A stretch of 8,230 nt of DNA, taken from assembly GCA_949440065.1 (NCBI GenBank), contig CASRZP010000062.1:1-8230 (forward strand), in the 5' to 3' direction. The stretch is from an uncultured Bacilli bacterium. GTDB taxonomy: Bacteria > Bacillota_I > Bacilli_A > RF39 > UBA660. Positions within the stretch are counted from its first letter, which is position 1, and each line of letters begins with the position of its first letter. The notes below the pieces were generated by a model that worked only from the letters and a program-made list of their open reading frames with translations, was not told where the DNA came from and did no database searches. Below are positions 1 through 5,650 of this stretch, piece by piece. Position numbers and translations under genes: made by a program.

Positions 1-1
1 G

Positions 2-412
2 ATCAAACATACATTAGGAACAACAGTATTTAAAGATAATGCTTTTACTGGATGTAGTTATGATGATACAAATAGGAAATTTAATTGCACAACCAATACC
101 TATACGTTAGGTCCAAGAACTTCTAAAGTAAGAATAATATCTTTACAAGAAGCACAAGCTTTAGGGTGTACGAAAACGATAAGTTCCTGTCCTATATGGA
201 TGTCTAACTATTTATATCAATCTACTAAATATGGAGGAACAGAAAATAGAACTGGTGGAGATTATGGGATGAACTATAGTTATTGGACAATGACTGCAAA
301 TGCAGCTACTAATCTTGCTATTTGGCAAGTAAGATATGATAGAACAATTAGTGAATCTTATACTTCCAGTAGTGGTTATAGTGGTAGGGCTGTTGTCTCT
401 ATCAAAAAATAA
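2..412 (+). CDS. 3' end of a pilin-like surface protein (C-terminal domain, paralogue of the next gene)
   Basis: The frame is open from base 2 to the TAA at 410-412 and gives 136 residues; the 5' part is outside the window. The fragment aligns with about the last 125 residues of the next gene. Shared landmarks are TLGTTVFKDNA.TGC, a second Cys, YTLG.RT.K.R, a QEA....GC segment, SCP.WM.NYL, YWT, and a closing R.V stretch ending in a Lys-rich tail. Four cysteines match in position and could form two disulfides. The last ~60 residues diverge strongly, as expected for exposed loops. The function is not known; by analogy with its neighbour it is an extracellular, possibly adhesive domain on a pilin-like anchor. 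Bases 1-12 read DQTY in another frame, exactly as in the paralogue, so a 2-base deletion near base 12 may have broken this copy. An internal ATG at 200 is not a credible start because homology begins upstream of it. Confidence 0.75.
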   Translation: MKHTLGTTVFKDNAFTGCSYDDTNRKFNCTTNTYTLGPRTSKVRIISLQEAQALGCTKTISSCPIWMSNYLYQSTKYGGTENRTGGDYGMNYSYWTMTANAATNLAIWQVRYDRTISESYTSSSGYSGRAVVSIKK

Positions 413-434
413 GAAAATATAAGGTAAAATTAGA

Positions 435-466
435 GAAGAAAGATATAACTTTTCTTTAAATTTTTA
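435..466 (+). terminator. possible weak terminator after the partial gene
   Basis: GAAAG (438-442) can pair with CTTTTC (449-454) with one bulged T, around the loop ATATAA, with a few A-T or wobble pairs extending the stem. A run of five Ts follows at 461-465. The stem is AT-rich and imperfect, so this is a weak call. Its position between a stop codon and the next promoter supports it. Confidence 0.3.
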
Positions 467-483
467 AAAACCTATTGTATAAT
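455..483 (+). promoter_or_regulatory. promoter for the prepilin gene
   Basis: A perfect -10 hexamer, TATAAT, lies at 478-483. With a 17-base spacer the -35 position holds TTTAAA (455-460), four of six matches to TTGACA. Transcription would start near 490, leaving a leader of about 20 bases that carries the AGGAGG site at 498-503. The gene can therefore be transcribed independently of its upstream paralogue. Confidence 0.55.
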
Positions 484-509
484 TAATGTATAAGAATAGG
501 AGGTAAAAG

Positions 510-1679
510 GTGAAGATAAATAAGAAAGGTTATACCTTAATTGAGTTAATTATGATCATTACGATTATGGGACTAGTGATGATTATTGTGTTTCCGTCAG
601 TAATGTCCATGCAAAATAAAAATAAGAAAAAAGAGTATGAATATTATAAAGATACGGTAGAGGTTGCTTCAAAACTATATTTTGATTCTCATGGTGAAGA
701 TATGACTTCAAAGTACTGGCATGGATGTGTTTCTATTACTTATCAAGATTTAGTCAATGCTAATTTGTTAAAGCCTTTTGCAAAAGAGGGAATTACTTGT
801 AATGAATCAAAGGTATATGTTAGTAAGAATGAAGATAAAGTAGACTATTATCCTTATATAAAGTGTAGAAAAACATCTAATAATGAAGTGGTATATGAAA
901 GTAGTCCATATCCTGGTGCTAGTTGTAGTTTAACGATAGAGGATGCACCTGATGTTATGGATAGAAATCCCAATATATTAAATATATATAAATATGATCA
1001 AACGATCGGATCATCAACCTTTTGTGTAACAGGAGAGGAATCTACTTGCTTAGCGTTAAAAACCCCTGAGACATATAGTCGTGCTACTATTATTAGGTAT
1101 AGACTAAATGATACTTTAGAAAGATATTTTCATGTGATGTATGATAATGGAAATACGTTAACCTTACAACAGCGAGAAAATACCGTAAATTCTGTGGCTT
1201 GGTATAAAGATGCTATGGATAATCGAAGGGGGCCTGTAACAGCGCTAGCAGCCTTAGAAACGGCGACAAGTGGGTGGAGTAATGTATTAGATCAAACATA
1301 TACGTTGGGAACAACAGTATTTAAGGATAATGCTAATACAGGATGTGATTATTATGAGATGAAGTGTCGAGGAAATCAATATACTCTTGGACAAAGAACT
1401 GCCAAAGCAAGAATGATTACGTTTCAAGAAGCAATGGACTTTGGTTGTGGTTCAAATGCTCGTTCCTGCCCAGTGTGGATGCACAATTATTTAGCAAATT
1501 GTACTGATCGCGGTGGAACGGTGAATCAAGGTCCAGATAAAGGTTATTGGACAAGTAATGCAATTATTTATCAATATACCCTATCTTATTTAATATCTGA
1601 TTATGGTTATATACATTTTCAAGGACCTAATGACGCTACGGTTGACGGAGTAAGAGCAGTTATCATGGTTGAAAAATAA
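510..1679 (+). CDS. prepilin-like protein with large cysteine-rich C-terminal domain
   Basis: The 389-residue product starts at GTG 510, set by AGGAGG at 498-503 with a 6-base spacer. The N-terminus is a classic type IV prepilin/pseudopilin signal: a short Lys-rich leader ending KKG (residues 5-7), then Y-T-L-I-E, with Glu12 at mature position +5, and a hydrophobic helix to about residue 28. In this family a prepilin peptidase cleaves after the Gly and the helix anchors or polymerises the protein at the membrane. Residues 35-60 continue as the charged alpha-1 helix. The remaining ~330 residues are extracellular and hold eleven cysteines (73, 97, 119, 139, 172, 180, 279, 286, 313, 320, 331), so disulfides are likely. 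The end (ITFQEA, CPVWM, GYWTSN, GVRAVIMVEK) resembles Firmicutes surface domains ending in YW.S...GVRPV, which I associate with a C-type-lectin or sulfatase-modifying-like fold; that is inference. The protein is far longer than a major pilin (about 150 residues), suggesting a minor or tip pilin or an adhesin. Confidence 0.8.
   Translation: MKINKKGYTLIELIMIITIMGLVMIIVFPSVMSMQNKNKKKEYEYYKDTVEVASKLYFDSHGEDMTSKYWHGCVSITYQDLVNANLLKPFAKEGITCNESKVYVSKNEDKVDYYPYIKCRKTSNNEVVYESSPYPGASCSLTIEDAPDVMDRNPNILNIYKYDQTIGSSTFCVTGEESTCLALKTPETYSRATIIRYRLNDTLERYFHVMYDNGNTLTLQQRENTVNSVAWYKDAMDNRRGPVTALAALETATSGWSNVLDQTYTLGTTVFKDNANTGCDYYEMKCRGNQYTLGQRTAKARMITFQEAMDFGCGSNARSCPVWMHNYLANCTDRGGTVNQGPDKGYWTSNAIIYQYTLSYLISDYGYIHFQGPNDATVDGVRAVIMVEK
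1290..1333 (+). repeat. nearly identical DNA segment shared with bases 1-42
   Basis: The segment encoding DQTYTLGTTVFKDNA is repeated almost base for base at 1-42, differing by a 2-base indel and a few third-position changes. It is the best-conserved part of two paralogous coding regions, reflecting gene duplication, possibly with gene conversion, and is not a mobile element. Confidence 0.6.
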
Positions 1680-1708
1680 ATGGTAATCATAGTAATTAAA
1701 GTGACATG

Positions 1709-1737
1709 CTCCCACTTCTATAAGTGGGGGATTTTTT
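1709..1737 (+). terminator. strong intrinsic terminator of the prepilin gene
   Basis: The arms CCCACTT (1711-1717) and AAGTGGG (1722-1728) form seven perfect pairs around the loop CTAT. The stem extends by a T-G wobble and a C-G pair to 1709/1730. A run of six Ts follows at 1732-1737. It lies 30 bases after the prepilin stop. It is more GC-rich than its surroundings. Confidence 0.85.
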
Positions 1738-1825
1738 GTGAATTGAGTAAAATGTGCTTCTTAAGAGAAAAGAGAATATATAATTAAATTTTGGGTGTAC
1801 GCATTGTTGTTATCAATAAGTAATG

Positions 1826-1845
1826 ATAAATTTGTTCAAATTTAT
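1826..1845. promoter_or_regulatory. 20-bp perfect palindrome over the -35 region, candidate operator
   Basis: The 9-base arms ATAAATTTG (1826-1834) and CAAATTTAT (1837-1845) are perfect reverse complements around TT. The palindrome covers the inferred -35 hexamer of the flippase promoter, where a dimeric repressor would block polymerase. The TTG..CAA core resembles dimeric winged-helix (for example MarR-type) operators. No cognate regulator is visible, and AT-rich DNA yields palindromes by chance. Confidence 0.4.
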
Positions 1846-1861
1846 ATAAATGTGGTATGAT
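1832..1861 (+). promoter_or_regulatory. extended -10 promoter of the flippase-ligase operon
   Basis: TATGAT at 1856-1861 is preceded by TGG (1853-1855), an extended -10. The -35 candidate TTGTTC (1832-1837) is 18 bases upstream and imperfect, which an extended -10 can compensate. Transcription would start near 1868, leaving a leader of about 40 bases. Confidence 0.6.
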
Positions 1862-1895
1862 ATAAATGTAGGTAATTCATTATATTTATAGAATG

Positions 1896-1903
1896 CGAAG
1901 TGA
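1896..1903 (+). promoter_or_regulatory. ribosome binding site that selects a TTG start
   Basis: GAAGTGAT matches the anti-Shine-Dalgarno complement GAGGTGAT at seven of eight bases and lies 5 bases before TTG 1909. The GTG at 1900, in the same frame, lies inside this site and has no good site of its own. TTG 1909 is therefore the better start. Confidence 0.6.
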
Positions 1904-1908
1904 TTTTT

Positions 1909-3615
1909 TTGAAGATAGATAAAAAACGTAAGCGAAAAACAAGAAAAATGACAAAAACTAACTTTATGCAGGGAGCCTTTATTGCGACATTAGGAATTGT
2001 CATTAGTAAGATTTTAGGAATTTTATATGTGATTCCTTTTTATCAAATCATTGGTGAACAAGGTGGTGCACTATATGGTTATGCTTATAATATTTATGCC
2101 ATATTTCTTGGTATTTCTACAGCTGGCTTACCGTTAGCGATTAGTAAAATCATTAGTGAATACCATACTTTAGGATATGAAAATGCTAAGGAAGAGTCGT
2201 TTAAATTAGGAAAGCAAATTTCCGTTGGCCTTGGTATTTTATGTTTTGTTGTGTTATTTATTTTTGCACCACAGGTAGCTAGACTAATTATTGGAGATAT
2301 TCAAGGTGGAAACACCATAGATGATGTTACCTTGGTCATTCGAGTAATCTCAACAGCGGTCTTAGTTGTTCCAGCCTTAAGTGTGTACCGGGGATACTTT
2401 CAAGGGCATAACTTTATGACTCCTACATCGATTAGTCAAGTACTAGAACAAGTTGTCCGTGTTTTAATTATTGTCATTGGTAGTTTTATGGCTTTAAAAG
2501 TATTTCACCTATCGTTAAAAACTTCCGTTGGTATTGCTGTTTTTGGTGCCTCTGCTGGAGCATTAATTTCTTGCTTATACTTAATTGTTAAATTAAGAAA
2601 AAATAAAAAGCAATTCGATAAAGAAAAGGAAGCCGCTAAAGTTGTTGAACCTGTGATCAGTAAAAAAGAAATTGCCATGAAACTTTTAATGTATTGCTTT
2701 CCTTTTATCATGATTGATATTTTTAAATCATTGTATAACTCAGTAGATATGGTAACCTTAGTAAAAACGTTAGTTAACGGGTTAGGTTATACCGCTATGG
2801 ATGCTGAGAGTGTAATGAGTATTATTTCTACCTGGGGTTCTAAATTTAATATGATTGTTATGGCGATTGCCTCTGGTTGTATGGTAAGTTTAATTCCTAA
2901 TTTAACCGCTAGTTTTGTAGAAAATAAAATGGATGATGTACGTCATAAGATTAATCAAACGTTTCAAATTCTTTTATTAGTTACTGTTCCCATGACGGTT
3001 GGCATTAGTATTTTAGCAAAACCTATATGGATGGTTTTCTATGGAAACAGTACCTTTGGTTCAAGTGTGATTGCTTATTATATTTTTGTCGCTTTAGCAA
3101 CAGCGGCATTTACTTCAAGTATAACCATTGTTCAATTATTAAAAGATTACAAAATTGTGTTTATTAGTTTATTCTCTGGATTATTTACAAAAATTTTATT
3201 AAATATTCCTTTAATTTATGGCTTTAGTAAAATTGGTGTACCTGCTTACTATGGTGCTATTACAGGATCTATTCTAGGGTACTTAGTATCTACTGCCATT
3301 TCTTTGGTATATCTACATTATAAATACCAAGTGAATTATGAAGATACGGTAAAACAAGGGTTAAATATTTTAACAGCAACGATAACTATGGTAATTGCCT
3401 TATTATTAATCGGATACATTTTACCAACGTCATTTGCTAGTAGATTATTAAATATTCCATTAATCATTTTCTATGGATTAATTGGATGTGTAATTTATAT
3501 TACTATTACTTGGAGAAGTAAGACGATAGAACATATTTTAGGAATGGATTTTATCAATAAAATAATGAGTAAAATTCCTATTATTAAAGACAAGAAACGG
3601 GGGAGGAGAATATGA
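1909..3615 (+). CDS. SpoVB/MurJ-type lipid-linked oligosaccharide flippase (probable lipid II flippase)
   Basis: From TTG 1909 the product has 568 residues. A basic N-terminus (KIDKKRKRKTRK) is followed by about 14 hydrophobic segments, as in the MOP/MATE-like polysaccharide transporter superfamily. The segment at residues 160-185, RGYFQG...M.PT.ISQV.EQ, is the hallmark I recognise from the Gram-positive SpoVB/YtgP branch. YtgP is the B. subtilis MurJ, which moves lipid II across the membrane; SpoVB is its sporulation paralogue. A charged cytoplasmic loop at about 229-256 separates the two halves, and the tail is again basic. The TGA stop overlaps the ATG of the next gene in ATGA, implying co-transcription and translational coupling. 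The coupled FemAB-type ligase, which acts on lipid-linked precursor, favours lipid II or a close relative as substrate. Capsule or teichoic-type oligosaccharide export is the alternative. The family is secure; the exact substrate is inferred. Confidence 0.85.
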   Translation: MKIDKKRKRKTRKMTKTNFMQGAFIATLGIVISKILGILYVIPFYQIIGEQGGALYGYAYNIYAIFLGISTAGLPLAISKIISEYHTLGYENAKEESFKLGKQISVGLGILCFVVLFIFAPQVARLIIGDIQGGNTIDDVTLVIRVISTAVLVVPALSVYRGYFQGHNFMTPTSISQVLEQVVRVLIIVIGSFMALKVFHLSLKTSVGIAVFGASAGALISCLYLIVKLRKNKKQFDKEKEAAKVVEPVISKKEIAMKLLMYCFPFIMIDIFKSLYNSVDMVTLVKTLVNGLGYTAMDAESVMSIISTWGSKFNMIVMAIASGCMVSLIPNLTASFVENKMDDVRHKINQTFQILLLVTVPMTVGISILAKPIWMVFYGNSTFGSSVIAYYIFVALATAAFTSSITIVQLLKDYKIVFISLFSGLFTKILLNIPLIYGFSKIGVPAYYGAITGSILGYLVSTAISLVYLHYKYQVNYEDTVKQGLNILTATITMVIALLLIGYILPTSFASRLLNIPLIIFYGLIGCVIYITITWRSKTIEHILGMDFINKIMSKIPIIKDKKRGRRI

Positions 3616-4811
3616 AATTTTTAGAAATTACTAAAGAAGAATATCAAGAATTTTTAAATCAATATGAAAATCGTAACTTTTTACAAGATAGTAAGTTTTC
3701 AAAGATGAGAAAGCAACATGGTTGGGATACTTTATACGTTGGTGTTAAGAATGATAGTAAATTAATGGCAACAGCGATGTTATTTTATAAAAAAGCACAC
3801 TTTGGTAAGTATGAGTATTATGCATCTCGTGGATTCGTTGGAAACTATTTGGATAGTGAGTTAATTTCTTTCTTTACCAAGGAATTAAAGGCATTTTTAA
3901 AAAAGAAGAACGCTTATGTTCTACGAATTGATCCTTATTTTCCTTTAATTGAACGGGATATTGAAGGAAATGTTGTTCCCGATGGGTATAATCATGAAAA
4001 TGTGTTAGAGAATCTATCTAGGTTAGGTTATAAAAAGATGAAAGAGTGTGAGCAAGTACATTTCATGTTTGCTTTGAACACTGATGTTAGTGCAGAGGAA
4101 ATTTTAAAAAATATGCGTGGATTTACGAGAAGAAACATTCTTAAAGGACTAAAAAATGGTGTAACTGTACGAAAAATAGAAGAAAACGAACTCCCTTTGT
4201 TAAAAGATGTGTTAGATAGTACTAGCAATCGTAAACATTTTGCCAATCGCTCGCTAGAATATTTTGAAGAGTTGTATCGTTTGTTTTCCCAAGGCGAAGC
4301 TAGGTTTTTGATCGCCGAAATTAATTTAGTCGATTATCTTTGCTCTTTAACGAGCGAACTAGATGAATGTAACCATTTAATTGCTAAAGTAAGCAAGGAT
4401 AGTAAGAGAAATCTTCTATTAGAAAAATTCAATCAAATCAAAGAAAAAATCCATCAAGCAGAAGAAATTCAGAAAGAAAAAGGGAATAAAGTAATATTAT
4501 CTGGAGGAATCTTTTTCACTTATGGGAATGAGGTAACTTACTTGTTCGGTGGAAATTATCAGGAATATATGTTTTTCGGTGGTGCCTATGTTTTGCAGTG
4601 GCATATGATTAACTATGCGATTGAACACAAGTATTCTCGTTATAATTTCTATGGAATATCAGGTAATTTTGATCCTAATGATAAAGATTATGGAATTTAT
4701 GACTTTAAAAAAGGTTTTACTGGGCATGTGGAGGAGTTAATCGGAGAATTTGAGCTACCAATTACTTTATGGTATTACCTTTTTAACATCGTTCACAAGA
4801 TAAAAAAATAA
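3612..4811 (+). CDS. FemAB-family peptidoglycan bridge peptidyltransferase
   Basis: The 399-residue product has the usual length for FemA/FemB/FemX/MurM proteins. These cytoplasmic enzymes use aminoacyl-tRNA to add amino acids to the stem-peptide Lys or Orn of lipid II. Visible features are an N-terminal GNAT-like half (residues 1-150: FLQ...F..M....GW, then ASRGFVGNY and VLRIDPYFP), a second half with MRGFTRRNILKG (168-179), a charged helical arm at about 240-292 resembling the coiled-coil arm of FemA, and a C-terminal signature at 344-380 (YNFYGISGNF, then FKKGFTGHVEE and GEF). It starts at ATG 3612 behind GGGAGGAG (3601-3608) and overlaps the flippase stop by 4 bases. Flippase and ligase therefore appear to form a unit that builds and exports branched precursor. 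The amino acid added and the order of action cannot be read from sequence. A free-standing FemX-like role adding the first residue is plausible because no second fem gene is seen nearby. Confidence 0.9.
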   Translation: MKFLEITKEEYQEFLNQYENRNFLQDSKFSKMRKQHGWDTLYVGVKNDSKLMATAMLFYKKAHFGKYEYYASRGFVGNYLDSELISFFTKELKAFLKKKNAYVLRIDPYFPLIERDIEGNVVPDGYNHENVLENLSRLGYKKMKECEQVHFMFALNTDVSAEEILKNMRGFTRRNILKGLKNGVTVRKIEENELPLLKDVLDSTSNRKHFANRSLEYFEELYRLFSQGEARFLIAEINLVDYLCSLTSELDECNHLIAKVSKDSKRNLLLEKFNQIKEKIHQAEEIQKEKGNKVILSGGIFFTYGNEVTYLFGGNYQEYMFFGGAYVLQWHMINYAIEHKYSRYNFYGISGNFDPNDKDYGIYDFKKGFTGHVEELIGEFELPITLWYYLFNIVHKIKK

Positions 4812-4814
4812 AAC

Positions 4815-4843
4815 TTGATAAATATATGAAAAGGTGCTATAAT
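4815..4843 (+). promoter_or_regulatory. strong consensus promoter of the first sigma gene
   Basis: TTGATA (4815-4820), a 17-base spacer and a perfect TATAAT (4838-4843), with TGC directly before it, make an extended -10. Transcription should start near 4850. This is the strongest promoter in the window and of housekeeping type. It rules out the ATG at 4842, which lies inside the -10 box. Confidence 0.85.
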
Positions 4844-4858
4844 GAAGGCACTTTTTTT
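4829..4858 (+). terminator. terminator of the envelope operon, overlapping the next promoter
   Basis: AAAAGGTGC (4829-4837) pairs with GCACTTTTT (4848-4856) with one G-T wobble, around a 10-base loop, and ends in seven Ts (4852-4858). The loop (4838-4847) contains the -10 box of the first sigma gene. A transcript started at about 4850 lacks the left arm, so only readthrough RNA from upstream can fold it. Confidence 0.65.
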
Positions 4859-4871
4859 AAGGGGGGAAAAT

Positions 4872-5561
4872 ATGCCAAGAATAAAAGTACTAACTACTGA
4901 AGAGTTTGATACTTATTTTGAGCGTTATAAACATGGGGATGAGTATGCTTTAGAAATTTTATTAAAACGTAACTTTAATTTAGTTCATCATATTATTGCT
5001 GTTTATTTTTCACAAGTAAGAATAGAATATGAGGATTTAGAGTCCATTGGTAGATATTTATTATATAAAGCATTAAAAACGTATGATAAAGATAAAAATG
5101 CTAAATTTTCTACTTATGCCTCAGTCGTTATTTATCGTGGTTTACTAAACGAAGTAGATAAAGTGTTACGTAAACAACCTCTTGCTTATGATAATGCTTT
5201 GTCTATATATGATGCTACTTATGATGATGTTGAAGTTTTGGTAGAGGAGACGATTGAAGATAAAACAAGCAGTGTAGTAGATTTTTTAGAAAGAAAAGAA
5301 GAATATCAAATATTGTATGAATTATTAGATAAGTTTTCCAAACGTGATCAAGAGATTATTAAATTATTTTATGGTCTTGGTTGTCAACCGAAAACATTGG
5401 ATGAATTAATGAAAGTATTTCCACTTAGCCATTCGCGCCTTGGTCAGATTGTCTATAATGAAGTACAAAGGAAATATCAAAAATTTTATGGAAAGCAAGA
5501 AAAACAATCGATAAAAACTTTGCAAAAAAGCGAAAAGCCGATGTTTATTTGGAAAAAGTAG
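4872..5561 (+). CDS. sigma-70-family factor, first of four tandem paralogues (sigma2-sigma4)
   Basis: The 229-residue product starts at ATG 4872, set by GGGGGG at 4861-4866 with a 5-base spacer. The in-frame ATG at 4842 lies in the promoter and is rejected. Residues 8-30 carry the family motif LTTEEFDTYFERYKHGDE..AL. Sigma region 2 spans about 28-100: NLVHHII (2.1), YEDLESIG...YKALKTYD (2.2) and KFSTYASVVIYRGLLNEV (2.3-2.4). Region 4 spans about 148-203: F..RDQEIIKLFYGLG, then TLDELMKVFPLSHSRLGQIVYNEV as the helix-turn-helix. Only about 45 acidic, variable residues separate them, too few for a full region 3. The tail (204-229) is basic and has no extra domain. Sigma factors direct RNA polymerase core to promoters through region 2 (-10) and region 4 (-35). 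The FYGL segment resembles region 4 of primary sigmas, while the overall layout is closer to SigH. No anti-sigma gene is adjacent. Promoter targets are unknown. Confidence 0.8.
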   Translation: MPRIKVLTTEEFDTYFERYKHGDEYALEILLKRNFNLVHHIIAVYFSQVRIEYEDLESIGRYLLYKALKTYDKDKNAKFSTYASVVIYRGLLNEVDKVLRKQPLAYDNALSIYDATYDDVEVLVEETIEDKTSSVVDFLERKEEYQILYELLDKFSKRDQEIIKLFYGLGCQPKTLDELMKVFPLSHSRLGQIVYNEVQRKYQKFYGKQEKQSIKTLQKSEKPMFIWKK

Positions 5562-5583
5562 CAGAAAAATCTTGCTATTTTTT
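5553..5583 (+). terminator. terminator including the stop codon of the first sigma gene
   Basis: AAAAAGTAGCA (5553-5563) pairs with TGCTATTTTTT (5573-5583) around a 9-base loop, with one G-T wobble. The stop codon TAG (5559-5561) lies in the left arm. The right arm ends in a six-T run. The A-rich left flank could also let it work on the other strand. The right arm contains the -35 box of the next promoter. Confidence 0.65.
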
Positions 5584-5600
5584 AATTTTTGTGATAAAAT
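5572..5600 (+). promoter_or_regulatory. promoter of the second sigma gene and downstream operon
   Basis: TTGCTA (5572-5577), a 17-base spacer and TAAAAT (5595-5600), preceded by TGA (5592-5594), form an extended -10 promoter. Transcription should start near 5607. The layout copies that of the first sigma gene and again looks like a housekeeping promoter. It probably drives the second to fourth sigma genes, since no good promoter appears in their short gaps. Confidence 0.7.
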
Positions 5601-5614
5601 GAGAATAATTTTTA

Positions 5615-5632
5615 TTGGCATAATGGTGCCAA
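5615..5632 (+). promoter_or_regulatory. leader hairpin just before the ribosome binding site
   Basis: TTGGCA (5615-5620) and TGCCAA (5627-5632) form a perfect 6-bp stem around TAATGG. It lies in the predicted 5' untranslated leader, 4 bases before AAGGGGG (5637-5643), the ribosome binding site of the second sigma gene. It could stabilise the mRNA, affect initiation or be a DNA binding site. There is no T-tract, so it is not a terminator. Confidence 0.45.
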
Positions 5633-5650
5633 GAATAAGGGGGAATAAAA

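Noticed and set aside
1..1679. Diversity-generating retroelement target
   Set aside because: The lectin-like suggestion and variable C-termini raised the idea, but differences between the copies include indels and are not confined to adenine positions, and no reverse transcriptase or template repeat is present.
1900..1908. GTG 1900 as start of the flippase gene
   Set aside because: It sits within the GAAGTGAT ribosome binding site that serves TTG 1909 and has no convincing site of its own.
2505..2711. Minus-strand open frame of 68 codons inside the flippase gene
   Set aside because: It is antisense to a well-conserved membrane protein, lacks a ribosome binding site and matches no family I know. 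The other minus-strand frames (4028-4246, 5406-5621, 7685-7885) fail for the same reasons.
4842..4871. ATG 4842 as start of the first sigma gene
   Set aside because: The codon overlaps a perfect TATAAT box with a correctly spaced TTGATA, so the mRNA should begin after it. ATG 4872 has an excellent ribosome binding site.
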